Assembly: GCA_021846685.1 (NCBI GenBank)
Contig: JAJZWL010000006.1
Location: forward strand, 1 to 60,003
From: a bacterium
Lineage (GTDB): Bacteria; Patescibacteria; Dojkabacteria; JAKAPS01; JAJZLI01
Length of the DNA: 60,003 nucleotides
Reading direction: 5' to 3'
Each line of letters begins with the position of its first letter. Within the stretch, counting starts at the first letter, position 1. The position numbers were made by a program, and so were the translations under genes. Below are positions 7,206 through 16,459 of the stretch, one piece after another. The notes below the pieces were generated by a model that had not been told where the DNA came from, searched no databases, and worked only from the letters and a program-made list of their open reading frames with translations.

Positions 7206-7769
7206 ATGAATAGTAAATTAGAAAAAACATCATTACTAGTAATGGATCTACAATCAGGAATTATTGATAATCTAGATGATAAGGATAGTTTTTTAAAGAA
7301 AGTTAAAAGTGCAGTTGAGAATGCTCATAATAATAATATTCAGGTTATATATGTTGTAGTTGGATTTCGTAGAGGGACACCTGAAATTAGCTCTTCTAAT
7401 AAATCATTCAGTGCTATGAGAGAAAGAGCTTCAAGTATGATGATTAATTCTGTTCCTGTAATAGATATTAAAGATAGTGATATATTAGTTACTAAACACA
7501 GAATTAGTGCTTTTAGTGGAAGTGATCTAGATATGGTTTTAAGAGCAGGTGGATTTGAAAACATAGTACTTTCTGGAATATCTACTAGTGGGGTAGTTTT
7601 ATCAACTACAAGAGAAGCTGCAGATAAAGATTTTAATATCACTATATTATCAGATCTTTGTTTTGATTCTGATCCAGAGATACATTCAATACTTATAAAT
7701 AAAGTTTTTCCAAGGCAAGCAAATGTCATTGATAGTAAGCAATGGATAGAAGAGATTAATTCTAAGTAA
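7206..7769 (+). CDS. Isochorismatase-like cysteine-hydrolase-fold protein (1)
   Basis: 187 residues of the isochorismatase-like fold. The first catalytic aspartate (D14 in LLVMDLQSGII) and the lysine (K97 in LVTKHRISAFSGSDLD) are present. The nucleophilic cysteine expected near residue 130 is not: the segment reads GISTSGVVLSTTREAADKDF. It therefore cannot act as a standard cysteine amidohydrolase. PhzD-type isochorismatases also lack this cysteine, so vinyl-ether hydrolysis remains possible. A close paralogue lies at 10062. Substrate unknown. Confidence 0.85.
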   Translation: MNSKLEKTSLLVMDLQSGIIDNLDDKDSFLKKVKSAVENAHNNNIQVIYVVVGFRRGTPEISSSNKSFSAMRERASSMMINSVPVIDIKDSDILVTKHRISAFSGSDLDMVLRAGGFENIVLSGISTSGVVLSTTREAADKDFNITILSDLCFDSDPEIHSILINKVFPRQANVIDSKQWIEEINSK

Positions 7770-8106
7770 TATCTAGATTATAAAAATAAATTCTTCTTAA
7801 TAACTATAAAAGACTCTAACGTCTTCGCAATAATTCTTATAATTATCACAACTTTATATAAAGAGATTATTTAAATAATAGTAGTAAAAAATTATATAAA
7901 AACACTTGTGTATTAAGATACTACAGAATACTCTCTTGTTTTTTATATAAAAATTAAAGGAATTCAGATACGAAATAAGAAAATCTATAAAATTCTAATA
8001 AACTTCCCACAATATTACGGCTGGAATTTTAAATACGCAGTCTATAAAAAGCATATAATAAACTCTAATTATTGCCAATAGAATATATATATACTTATAC
8101 AATACA
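7770..8106. other. Non-coding spacer
   Basis: 337 bases with stops in all frames. I see no tRNA, hairpin-plus-T-run or repeat that I can support. It is more A/T-rich than the coding DNA. Confidence 0.4.
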
Positions 8107-8134
8107 TTGCAAAACCATACTTTTGAGATATAAT
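8107..8134 (+). promoter_or_regulatory. Promoter of the 8142 gene (leaderless)
   Basis: TTGCAA (8107-8112), a 16-base spacer and TATAAT (8129-8134), then 7 bases to the ATG at 8142. This is the cleanest two-box promoter among the leaderless set. Confidence 0.75.
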
Positions 8135-8141
8135 ATAGAGT

Positions 8142-9272
8142 ATGACAGAAGAATTGCCTATTTCTGATACAAATACTAATAACTTATCTCCAGATAATAA
8201 CTCTATTGATTTACCTAAAATAGAATTTGATACATTAAAAAAAGCAGAGACACATAGAAGAGAGTTTTCCGATAGTTTTATTGATTTAGTTCTTGGGGAA
8301 GATATATTCTTTTTAAAAAATTATTTAGATAAAGTACCTCCTACTATTGATGATCAGCAAGTTATAAAATCCCCTATCGATATTGCAAAATTATATGCTG
8401 AAACAACGCAGATGCTTCTAAGAAATCTCCATATAAGTTTATTGAAACATACAGATCCAAAAGAGAATTTTCGATATAAAAGACTTCTAAGAGATGCACA
8501 ACAGGAATTTACAGAAAGAATAAATAGCCAAATTGACCCTGTTTCAAGAGAAATTGTAGATTGGTGTGAAGATAATAAATCAAGGGTTTTTCCTGTAGAA
8601 GCAATTGAGTATCATGGATTTATAATAGATGAAAAAGATATACTTGATTCTCAAGATAACGGGAATAATATTTTAAGGCCAAATATTAAAATTCAACGTC
8701 AGATTGCAGGAACTTTTATTATGGCATATACAGACAAAAGAGTACAAGAAAAATTAATACATAAATCTGAAAAACTAAATAGACGTATATATCTTAATCC
8801 GAAAGCTATATCTACTCCTGGAATATTTGAACAAATTTTACAAATAGCCAATAGAGATAATTTATCTATTCAACTTAAAATGTTTCAACGTACTTCAGAA
8901 TTTGCAAGTGTACATAAAGATTCAAGAGATCTAAGAGGAGATGGAATTGTTATTTATATAGGTGATACAGAAGCAGATAAATTAATTAGTATAATTTTGA
9001 ATATAGCAAAAAATAATCCGGAGGCTTTTATTGGAAGAAGAATATCTAGAGTTCCTCAACCTATTGCAGAAGGTATAGGGATAGGAGATGACCCAAAAGA
9101 ATCAAATCAATCACTGACATCTCATAGAGCAATTTTATTAGCACAAGTAATAGATTCTGTTCTAAGATCTGGAAAAACTGGTATGGAGGCAAGAGAATTA
9201 TTTAGAAATACGTATAGTACAATAGCTAAGAATAATGGAGTAAATCCAAATAATTTGGCTTTTAATATCTAA
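8142..9272 (+). CDS. Unrecognised protein, possibly HopA1-like
   Basis: A 376-residue soluble protein without signal peptide or membrane segment, beginning with an acidic, low-complexity region (residues 1-28). The C-terminal half has the order RRIYLNPKA, then a helix, IQLKMFQRT, GDGIVIYIGD, PQPIAEGIGIGDDP and SLTSHRA. This resembles the order of conserved blocks in HopA1-like proteins, which occur as type III effectors and beside lanthipeptide genes, but the match is from memory and weak. A strong individual promoter drives it. The neighbours are two isochorismatase-like genes and a convergent small gene. Function unknown. Confidence 0.75.
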   Translation: MTEELPISDTNTNNLSPDNNSIDLPKIEFDTLKKAETHRREFSDSFIDLVLGEDIFFLKNYLDKVPPTIDDQQVIKSPIDIAKLYAETTQMLLRNLHISLLKHTDPKENFRYKRLLRDAQQEFTERINSQIDPVSREIVDWCEDNKSRVFPVEAIEYHGFIIDEKDILDSQDNGNNILRPNIKIQRQIAGTFIMAYTDKRVQEKLIHKSEKLNRRIYLNPKAISTPGIFEQILQIANRDNLSIQLKMFQRTSEFASVHKDSRDLRGDGIVIYIGDTEADKLISIILNIAKNNPEAFIGRRISRVPQPIAEGIGIGDDPKESNQSLTSHRAILLAQVIDSVLRSGKTGMEARELFRNTYSTIAKNNGVNPNNLAFNI

Positions 9273-9588
9273 TAACATCAAAATATTTTAAACTTATATG
9301 AAAGAGAAAATTTTATTAGTTACTACAAATAAATCAAAAATTCGACATTATTAAAATAAACAAGATAAAAACCTATGCTTAGAGTGCTAGTTATATTACT
9401 AGTGGACATAATATAACATGTTTTTCTACTGACTTGGTGTAAATCTTTAAATTGTATCTTCATTTAATTCAATTCTATTTGGTTCATAAACCAAATTCAT
9501 TGCTCCACTGAATATAATCTTGTATCAGCCAATATGATCTTCTTTGAGTATATATATCTTCACCACATCAGCCTAATATTCACTTGAT
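9273..9588. other. Convergent intergenic region
   Basis: About 316 bases between two convergent genes. It holds one clear hairpin (9477-9496, listed separately) and a short inverted repeat CTAGT/ACTAG near 9388-9403. No credible gene was found. Confidence 0.4.
9477..9496. terminator. Hairpin between convergent genes
   Basis: ATTTGGTT (9477-9484) and AACCAAAT (9489-9496) form a perfect 8-bp stem with a 4-base loop. It lies between the 3' ends of the 8142 and 9589 genes. It lacks a strong T run on either strand, so its role as a bidirectional terminator is tentative. Confidence 0.45.
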
Positions 9589-9903
9589 CTATTCAATAAG
9601 TCGACAAATATTATAAGGTATCATATAATCACTTGATATATTATTATCTATCCATGTTGGAATGTTATTCATATCATTGGTTTGATTTATTTTTTCTTGA
9701 TTAATCTGATCATTTGCAATTCCAAAAGATTCAAAAATAACATCCATTTTAACCTGTTTAGATAATAAAGCAGAAGTTATATCTTCATTACTCCTATTAT
9801 TTTTTATAGATAGCCTTATTGAATTAACAACGTCATTTATAGACTCTGGGTTAAATTTTTCTTTCTCACCTTCATTCATATTAGGGACACGAATAGGTAG
9901 CAT
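9589..9903 (-). CDS. Small hypothetical protein
   Basis: A 104-residue soluble protein starting MLPIRVPNMNEGEKEKF, with a helical middle (INDVVNSIRLSIKNN) and an Asn/Ile-rich C-terminal half. I do not recognise a family. The frame continues upstream to a TTG at 9921, but a TATAAT (9929-9924, read on the minus strand) lies almost on top of that codon, so the ATG at 9903 is the better start. It is convergent with the 8142 gene and could be a partner or immunity-type protein, but only position suggests this. Confidence 0.5.
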   Translation of the reverse strand: MLPIRVPNMNEGEKEKFNPESINDVVNSIRLSIKNNRSNEDITSALLSKQVKMDVIFESFGIANDQINQEKINQTNDMNNIPTWIDNNISSDYMIPYNICRLIE

Positions 9904-10045
9904 TATTCTACTAGTATCCAATAATTATATCTACTTTTGTCTTTAGAGATTTTACTCCTTAGAGACTATTAGAATTAATTATATAAAAGAAAATATTTTT
10001 GAACTATTTTAATCTTATAAATTGTTGAATAAATAGCTGAAATAT

Positions 10046-10051
10046 TATAAT
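10046..10051 (+). promoter_or_regulatory. -10 box of isochorismatase-like gene 2 (leaderless)
   Basis: TATAAT followed by a 10-base gap to the ATG at 10062. Confidence 0.5.
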
Positions 10052-10061
10052 ATATTAATAT

Positions 10062-10610
10062 ATGAAAGATTTAAAAAACACAGCACTATTAGTTATGGAT
10101 CTTCAGCAGGGGATTATTGATAGGTTAGATAACAAAGATGAATATTTGGAAAAAGTTAAGAATACCATTTCTGTGGCACATGAAAATAACATACCAGTAA
10201 TATTTGTAGTTGTGGGATTCAGAGAAGGTTTCCCTGAAATTAGTACAAACAATAAAGCATTTAATACTATAAAGGAAAATTTATCAAACACTATGATAAA
10301 TCCTACACCTGTTATTGAATTGACTAATAAAGATTTGTTAGTAACCAAGCATAGATTTAGTGCTTTCAGTGGTAGTGATTTGGAAATTCTTTTACGATCT
10401 GGGAATATTACTCACCTTGTCTTAGCAGGGATATCTACTAGTGGTGTAGTACTATCAACCACTAGAGAGGCTGCAGATAAAGATTTTAAAATTACGATAC
10501 TCTCTGATCTTTGTTACGATTTTGATAAAGATGTACATACGATTTTGATAAATAAAGTTTTTCCAAGGCAAGCTAATGTTATCACTAGTGAAGAATGGAA
10601 ACTATCATAA
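10062..10610 (+). CDS. Isochorismatase-like cysteine-hydrolase-fold protein (2)
   Basis: A 182-residue paralogue of the 7206 protein; long stretches such as ISTSGVVLSTTREAADKDF and INKVFPRQANVI are shared. As in that copy, the aspartate (LLVMDLQQGII) and lysine (LVTKHRFSAFSGSDLE) of the active site are kept, and the usual catalytic cysteine is replaced within STSGVV. Loss of the cysteine in both copies indicates that it preceded the duplication and is not decay. The next gene begins 57 bases downstream on the same strand and may be cotranscribed. Confidence 0.85.
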   Translation: MKDLKNTALLVMDLQQGIIDRLDNKDEYLEKVKNTISVAHENNIPVIFVVVGFREGFPEISTNNKAFNTIKENLSNTMINPTPVIELTNKDLLVTKHRFSAFSGSDLEILLRSGNITHLVLAGISTSGVVLSTTREAADKDFKITILSDLCYDFDKDVHTILINKVFPRQANVITSEEWKLS

Positions 10611-10667
10611 TATAAATTATTCTCTATTTTATTAATTTATAAATATAATAATACTAGTCTTATTTAT

Positions 10668-11510
10668 ATGTTTGAAGGACGAAAACTAGCATTAGCAACA
10701 ATGCACCAAAAAGAAAAAGTAATTACTCCCATATTAGAAAATGAATTAAAAGTTAAAATTGTTGTCCCAGATAACTTTAATAGTGATCTCTTTGGGACGT
10801 TTACAAGAGATATAAAGCGTATAGGGACTCAACAGGAAGCAGCTAGGAAAAAAGCAATAGCTGCAATGGATATACTTGGGTATGACTTAGGAGTTGCAAG
10901 TGAAGGAAGTTTTGGAGAAGATCCTTCTATTCCATTTGTACAATCAAACTTAGAATTGGTTTTACTTATTGATAAAAAAAATAATTTAGAAATTAGCGGG
11001 TATGCACATTCTTCAAAATTAAAAATGGAGGGATTATATGTTAATAGTATTGATGACGTTATGACATATGCTAAAAAATGGGGATTTCCTCAATATGGAA
11101 TTATTCTTAGATCAAATAAAAATGGAAAAAACAGAATATATAAAGATTTATATACAGAGAATGACTTGATAATTACAGCAAAAAAATTATTTTCAAGACC
11201 CTTTACTAAAAAAATTTTTATTGAGATGGATATGCGAGCCCATAGAAATCCTACAAGAATGGAAGTTATAAAACAAGCTACAATTGATTTGATAAAAAAC
11301 ATTAAATCAACTTGTCCAAAATGTGCAACACCGGGTTTTGTTATAACATCTATAGAAAAGGGACTAATTTGTAAGCAATGCTCTTTACCAACAGATTTAC
11401 CAAAATATGAAATATATACTTGTGTAAAATGTAAATATTCACAAAAAAAATTAGTGACTCAATATGGGAAATTAGCTAATCCAAGATACTGTAGTCAGTG
11501 TAATCCATAG
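10668..11510 (+). CDS. DUF6671-like protein with C-terminal zinc ribbons
   Basis: 280 residues. The N-terminal domain begins MFEGRKLALATMHQKEKVI and contains GTFTRDIKRIG and LGVASEGSFG, which I associate with the uncharacterised DUF6671 family. The C-terminal 70 residues contain four CxxC pairs (CPKC, CKQC, CVKC, CSQC), consistent with two zinc-binding ribbons. No membrane segment. The biochemical role is not known. It may be cotranscribed with the isochorismatase-like gene upstream. Confidence 0.75.
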   Translation: MFEGRKLALATMHQKEKVITPILENELKVKIVVPDNFNSDLFGTFTRDIKRIGTQQEAARKKAIAAMDILGYDLGVASEGSFGEDPSIPFVQSNLELVLLIDKKNNLEISGYAHSSKLKMEGLYVNSIDDVMTYAKKWGFPQYGIILRSNKNGKNRIYKDLYTENDLIITAKKLFSRPFTKKIFIEMDMRAHRNPTRMEVIKQATIDLIKNIKSTCPKCATPGFVITSIEKGLICKQCSLPTDLPKYEIYTCVKCKYSQKKLVTQYGKLANPRYCSQCNP

Positions 11511-11572
11511 ATATATAATTAACTTTTCATATATTTAAATTATATTTTGAAACAAATTATAATTTTTAGGTG

Positions 11573-11578
11573 TATAAT
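11573..11578 (+). promoter_or_regulatory. -10 box that fixes the start of the 11585 gene
   Basis: TATAAT ends 6 bases before the ATG at 11585 and lies inside the longer frame that begins with GTG at 11570. That GTG would be upstream of the transcript, so it is rejected as the start. Confidence 0.65.
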
Positions 11579-11584
11579 GTATAT

Positions 11585-12979
11585 ATGCGTATTAAAATTA
11601 AATATATTATTCTTTGTGTTCTATTATTTTTTGGAGGTATATTTTTTATATATTTTAATAATATATTTAATTTAAGATACTTTCCTAATAATAACGCACT
11701 TATAATATATCCCAATCATGTTATACAACAAGGAATGAATAGTGGGAAAAATAATGTTTTTGGAAATGGATATATAAATAAAAGTTTTAAATTTAATTCG
11801 AAGTCTTCAATTGTAAGTACTCCTACTATCATGAATGGTGTAGCTTATTTTGGGGCAAATAATGACTATGTTTATGCTATATCAGATTTAACTGGAAAAC
11901 TTATATGGAAATATAAAACAGATAATCAAGTAATGACACAACCAATAATTGCAAATGGTATGTTATATGTTGGTTCAGGTAATAATTTTTTTCAAAAAGG
12001 TAATGTAGTAAGAGGAACAGGACAAAATGCTATATATGCATTATCTCTGTCAACAGGAAAATTCATTTGGAAGTACAATACTTCAGGAGAAAATATGTCA
12101 TCATTTGTATATAAAAAGAATACTATTTATGAAGCTAATGGGAACAGTAAATTTTATGCTATTAATGCAAAAAATGGCCATATGAATTGGAAAACAAGTT
12201 TTAAAGGAATAGATTCTATGTCTTCTTTAAATCTATCTGGAAATTTTGTATATTTTGGATCTGGAAATATAGATACTACTCAGTACATTAATTCTATTAA
12301 TATAAAAATACATAAATTGCAATGGTCTAAACCTCTGCCTATGTCTTTTGGAGGTGTTACTGATAATTCTCCTTCTTCTAATTCAAAATATGTTGTTATA
12401 GAAGGTTTAGCTTTAACATCTACTGTAAATAAATTTAATCAAGTTGTGTATGTTCTAAATAAGAGAACTGGACAAATACAATGGACATATAAATTAGGAG
12501 TTGGAATTCGACCTAGAAATATGGAAACAGCAAATTCAATAATTGTAGGGAATAATTTATATACTGGAAATACTGTAGGTAATGGACGATTTTACTCTTT
12601 TAATATAAATACAGGAAAAATGAATTGGTATGTAAAATTATATGGAGATCAAAAAAGTGCGGCTGTACTACAAAATGGAATACTGTATTTAGCTGATTCT
12701 TATTCAAATTTTTATTCTATTAAAGCTTCAAATGGAATAGTATTAGGTATACATAAATTTATATCAACAGAAAAAATGAATGCTTTTACTGCTTCAAATC
12801 CTACATTAGTAGATAATGAAATATATATAGGAAATCTTAATGGTTATTTATATGCTTTTCCTATAAATTATCTTTATCAATATAATTTTCAACTATATAA
12901 ATACTATACATGGTATGCTATAGGAAATATATTTGGAGGAAGAATAGATTTTCAATCCTTTATTAAAAATATTATCTAG
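11585..12979 (+). CDS. Membrane-anchored PQQ-type beta-propeller protein
   Basis: 464 residues with an N-terminal membrane anchor (residues about 5-25, YIILCVLLFFGGIFFIYF) and a large extracytoplasmic domain. The domain has repeated PQQ/BamB-like blades, for example YVYAISDLTGKLIWKYKT, AIYALSLSTGKFIWKYNT and VVYVLNKRTGQIQWTYK. The repeating AxxxxTGxxxWxY pattern is diagnostic. Without an alcohol-dehydrogenase active site, a scaffold or binding role at the cell surface is more likely than catalysis. It is convergent with two related propeller genes. A similar protein is encoded at 30309. Confidence 0.85.
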   Translation: MRIKIKYIILCVLLFFGGIFFIYFNNIFNLRYFPNNNALIIYPNHVIQQGMNSGKNNVFGNGYINKSFKFNSKSSIVSTPTIMNGVAYFGANNDYVYAISDLTGKLIWKYKTDNQVMTQPIIANGMLYVGSGNNFFQKGNVVRGTGQNAIYALSLSTGKFIWKYNTSGENMSSFVYKKNTIYEANGNSKFYAINAKNGHMNWKTSFKGIDSMSSLNLSGNFVYFGSGNIDTTQYINSINIKIHKLQWSKPLPMSFGGVTDNSPSSNSKYVVIEGLALTSTVNKFNQVVYVLNKRTGQIQWTYKLGVGIRPRNMETANSIIVGNNLYTGNTVGNGRFYSFNINTGKMNWYVKLYGDQKSAAVLQNGILYLADSYSNFYSIKASNGIVLGIHKFISTEKMNAFTASNPTLVDNEIYIGNLNGYLYAFPINYLYQYNFQLYKYYTWYAIGNIFGGRIDFQSFIKNII

Positions 12980-12981
12980 AA

Positions 12982-14007
12982 CTATTTTACAAAAGCAGGA
13001 GATTCCATAGGTGTAGATAAAGCAACCCCTGATGGATCATTAAGCATGTTTGGGCCAATACCTGCTTGTCCAGTAATTCCGTATTGCCATACTATTTTTT
13101 TAGTTTTAGGATTCAAAACAAAAACTCTATCATTATGATCATCAACTATTAGATAATTTCCATTAGGTAGTAATTGTGCGGAAGAAGGATGATTTAGAGT
13201 ATTTGCACCCTGTGGTTGATATGTCCATATTGCTTTTCCTGCTTTTGTAATTACTTGTATTTTACCAGGATTTACCCAATCTGTTGATAAAATATTCCCA
13301 TTTGGAAGAGTTACTGCATCTGAAGGATAAAATTCTGGTATATTTACTATCCAATTTATAGCTTGAGTCTTTAAACTTACATCAATTGCTGAATGATTTG
13401 CAACATCTGTTATCAAGACACTTTGACCAGGAAGAGGCATTGCATCATCTGGAGCAGCTAAATATCCAGGTTTTGTACTTACAACTCCCGTGTGACCATA
13501 TTGCCATACTATTTGACCAGCTTTATTAACCTCAATTACTCGCATATTACCTGCATCTGTTATAAGTGTATTCCCATTTGGTAATTTAAAAGAATCATCT
13601 AAATATTTACCTAGATATCCTGCTGTATACCCATGAGTACCTAAATGACCATAACTCCATACTATTTGCTTTGTCTTAGTATTTATTTCAATAACCCTGC
13701 TATAATTTTCTTGATTAACAATTAATCTGTTTTTAGTATATACTTGAACATCATCAGGATCTTGTATCCCTGTCATTTGCCAAATAATCTTCTTTTGAGG
13801 ATTAACTTCTATAATTCTATTATTTTTAGAATCACAAATATATATATTTTGTCCCAAAGGACCGTTGTTTACTGCGACTTTTGCCTTTATTTTCTTTTTT
13901 ATTATCTTTGGAGAAACTTTTTTATTATGGATATTCTTAAAAAAAATACCTATAGCTAAAATTAGTAATAATATAATAATAATTATTATTGCTTTTTTAT
14001 TTTTCAT
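12982..14007 (-). CDS. Membrane-anchored beta-propeller protein, tandem copy 1
   Basis: 341 residues. An N-terminal anchor (KNKKAIIIIIILLLILAIGI) and a short linker precede a single propeller of NHL/PQQ-like blades (NIYICDSKNNRIIEVNP, NTLITDAGNMRVIEVN, GNYLIVDDHNDRVFVLNP, each followed by a W-x-Y strand). It is nearly identical in its last 70 residues to the gene at 14353, so the two arose by tandem duplication. The frame extends to a TTG at 14022, but a TATTAT box (14019-14014) sits 6 bases from the ATG at 14007, which I take as the start. Arylsulfotransferase-like catalysis is not supported by any visible residues. Confidence 0.82.
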   Translation of the reverse strand: MKNKKAIIIIIILLLILAIGIFFKNIHNKKVSPKIIKKKIKAKVAVNNGPLGQNIYICDSKNNRIIEVNPQKKIIWQMTGIQDPDDVQVYTKNRLIVNQENYSRVIEINTKTKQIVWSYGHLGTHGYTAGYLGKYLDDSFKLPNGNTLITDAGNMRVIEVNKAGQIVWQYGHTGVVSTKPGYLAAPDDAMPLPGQSVLITDVANHSAIDVSLKTQAINWIVNIPEFYPSDAVTLPNGNILSTDWVNPGKIQVITKAGKAIWTYQPQGANTLNHPSSAQLLPNGNYLIVDDHNDRVFVLNPKTKKIVWQYGITGQAGIGPNMLNDPSGVALSTPMESPAFVK

Positions 14008-14352
14008 TTTTTTATAATACAAAATATGGTCCTCATTATCACATACAAGACAATTAAAATCCAGTAAAATATAAATTTAATCAGTTCATAATCTATTATT
14101 TATTATTATATAGATTATTTTGTTCTGAATTATTTGAATTTTCAATAAAGATCTTGAAATAATATACTTAATTGTATTTCTAATGAGGAAAAACAATTAT
14201 TTCTTAAGAAATAATAATCTTATCCTTATTTTCTAAATTCAACAATGCTTTGCTTTCTTATAATTACTCATATATTATACCCTTGCAGACTAAAAGTTTT
14301 AGATTAAAACAAGATGAATTTGTAATTATTTATGATATTAAATCAATAAAAT
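14008..14352. other. Spacer between the tandem propeller genes
   Basis: About 345 bases without a gene. It contains the perfect palindrome ATTATTTCTTAAGAAATAAT (14196-14215) but no T run beside it; it could be a protein-binding site. Otherwise I see nothing. Confidence 0.4.
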
Positions 14353-15396
14353 TTAATATGCAGGAGACTGCATTGGAGTAGATAAAGCAACTCCTGACGG
14401 ATCATTAAGCATATTTGGTCCAATACCTGCTTGTCCGGTAATTCCATATTGCCATACTATTTTTTTAGTTTTAGGATTTAATACAAAAACTCTATCATTG
14501 TGATCATCAACTATTAGATAATTGCCATTTGGTAAAAGTTGGGTTGAAGAAGGATGATTTAAAGTATTTACACCTTGTGGCTGATATGTCCAGACAACCT
14601 GACCTGCTTTAGTAATTTCTTGTATTTTCCCAGGATTTACCCAATCTGTTGATAAAATATTTCCATTAGGTAGAGGAACTGCATCAGAAGGGTATAATTG
14701 CGGAATATTTATTTGCCATAATATTTTATTATTAGAAGGATTTACATCTATAGCTGTATGATTTCCAATATTTGTTATTAGTATACTTCCTCCAGGAAGA
14801 GGCATTGCATCATTTGGAGCATTTAAATATCCAGGCTGATTACTTCTAACACCAGTATGACCATATTGCCATACTATTTGACCAGCTCTATTAACTTGGA
14901 TTACCCTCATGTTAACATCATCAGTTATAAGAGTATTTCCACTAGGTAATCTGAAAGAATCATCTACATATTTACCAAGATATCCTGCTGTGTACCCTGG
15001 AATGCCTAAATGACCATAACTCCATACTATTTGCTTTGTCTTAGTATTTATCTCAACAACCTTACTATAATCCTCTTGATTAACAATTAATCTATTTTTG
15101 GCGTATACTTGAACATCATCAGGATCTTTTATTCCTGTCATTTGCCAAATAATCTTCTTTTGAGGATTAACTTCTATAATTCTATTATTTTTAGAATCAC
15201 AAATATATATGTTTTGTCCTAAAGGTCCATTGTTTATTGCAACTTTTGCCTTTATTTTCTTTACTACCTTAACAACCTTTTTATTGCTTATTTTAGTAGG
15301 TATTTTTTTATAATGATTATATAGGTATATGGATATCAATAAAACAAATATTAAAATTACAATAATTAAAATTGATTTCTTTGTTTTCAATTTCAT
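14353..15396 (-). CDS. Membrane-anchored beta-propeller protein, tandem copy 2
   Basis: 347 residues, paralogous to the gene immediately downstream on the same strand. It has a similar anchor (residues 8-27, SILIIVILIFVLLISIYLYN), a lysine-rich linker and the same propeller. The blades and the end of the domain (LNHPSSTQLLPNGNYLIVDD) are almost unchanged, while the signal/linker and blade 5 differ more. This is the pattern expected for surface proteins whose fold is kept but whose anchor region drifts. No catalytic site is recognisable. Confidence 0.82.
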   Translation of the reverse strand: MKLKTKKSILIIVILIFVLLISIYLYNHYKKIPTKISNKKVVKVVKKIKAKVAINNGPLGQNIYICDSKNNRIIEVNPQKKIIWQMTGIKDPDDVQVYAKNRLIVNQEDYSKVVEINTKTKQIVWSYGHLGIPGYTAGYLGKYVDDSFRLPSGNTLITDDVNMRVIQVNRAGQIVWQYGHTGVRSNQPGYLNAPNDAMPLPGGSILITNIGNHTAIDVNPSNNKILWQINIPQLYPSDAVPLPNGNILSTDWVNPGKIQEITKAGQVVWTYQPQGVNTLNHPSSTQLLPNGNYLIVDDHNDRVFVLNPKTKKIVWQYGITGQAGIGPNMLNDPSGVALSTPMQSPAY

Positions 15397-15477
15397 AAAA
15401 TTATGTTATAACAATTTATATATATATTTAGATATTACCACATATAGAACATCTATTAAATCTATTGCCAATTTATT

Positions 15478-16458
15478 ATGAAAAAAAAGATTACAATACT
15501 ATTGGTTATATTCGCTCTTATAATTGTTTTTTATAGTTATACTCAAATACATAGCACAAAAATTAATAAAACTAAAAATATTAGTATCAAAAAGTTAACA
15601 AAAACTAATCTAAATACTATAGCTTATTTCACAGGATTAAATTATTTATATAGTATCAATATAGAAAGTAAAATAAAAAATACAGTAAGTGGTTATTTAG
15701 GACCAGGAAAAGCTGCAGATTCAGTAATAAAAATTAAAAATAATGAATATGCTATCTCTAATGAAAGCAGCCAAATTAATATATGTAAAACAGGAAAGTG
15801 CTCTCAAGGAAATTTCGTATCTATCATTAAAGGATATACACAGAATGGAATTTTTTATAACTTTCAAGGAGTAGGGGATCTTGCTTTTTATAAAGGTTAT
15901 TTATATGCAACTGATGTAATAAGAGGAGTTATTGTAAAAATAAACATTCAAAATTTTTCTGCAAGTGCTATAGTAACAGGACTAACTAATCCTCATGGGA
16001 TATATTTTTATAACAATAATCTATATATCAATTTAGAGTATTACATTTATCAAAATAATAAATGTTCTTTAATTAAAGTAAACCCTATAAACTGGAATGT
16101 TTCAGGTTGTGTTACACAAATTGGTGGATATGCAGATGGAGTAGCTGGTTATCAAAATAAACTATATGTAGTAAGAGATTATTACCAATCTTCAGGAATG
16201 TACAATGCAAGTGTATACTTGGTAAATTTACAGACGCTTAAATATACAAATTTAATAAATGTTAATAATCAATATATAGATGGAATAGGGTACAACTCTA
16301 AATCAGTATTGGCAGTATTTAGAAGTGCAAATCCTGATAGTATAGGGACAAAACATTATAATCATATACCAGGGCTATATAATATATCAAATGGAATTCC
16401 TACTTTATTAGTTTCCGGAACGTTTGACGGTGTATATTTCCCAGCTCACATTAAATAA
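15478..16458 (+). CDS. Anchored extracytoplasmic protein, propeller-like
   Basis: 326 residues with an N-terminal membrane segment (ITILLVIFALIIVFYSYT) and an external domain. Its repeated short strands, LAFYKGYLYATDVIRGVIVKIN, GIYFYNNNLYINLEY and GVAGYQNKLYVVRDY, are NHL/SMP-30-like propeller blades. There are two closely spaced cysteines (ICKTGKC) that could form a disulfide, and two more in the later part. The gene is divergent from the tandem propeller pair, so the 81-bp spacer may hold both promoters. Confidence 0.75.
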   Translation: MKKKITILLVIFALIIVFYSYTQIHSTKINKTKNISIKKLTKTNLNTIAYFTGLNYLYSINIESKIKNTVSGYLGPGKAADSVIKIKNNEYAISNESSQINICKTGKCSQGNFVSIIKGYTQNGIFYNFQGVGDLAFYKGYLYATDVIRGVIVKINIQNFSASAIVTGLTNPHGIYFYNNNLYINLEYYIYQNNKCSLIKVNPINWNVSGCVTQIGGYADGVAGYQNKLYVVRDYYQSSGMYNASVYLVNLQTLKYTNLINVNNQYIDGIGYNSKSVLAVFRSANPDSIGTKHYNHIPGLYNISNGIPTLLVSGTFDGVYFPAHIK

Positions 16459-16459
16459 T

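Noticed and set aside
7340..7729. 129-residue frame on the minus strand
   Set aside because: Lies wholly within the isochorismatase-like gene, with low-complexity Ser/Leu/Ile composition typical of an antisense shadow.
11570..11584. GTG start for the propeller gene
   Set aside because: The TATAAT promoter box lies inside this extension; the ATG at 11585 follows it with ideal spacing.
14196..14215. Terminator at the 20-bp palindrome
   Set aside because: A perfect palindrome without loop bases or a T run is a poor terminator; recorded only as a possible binding site.
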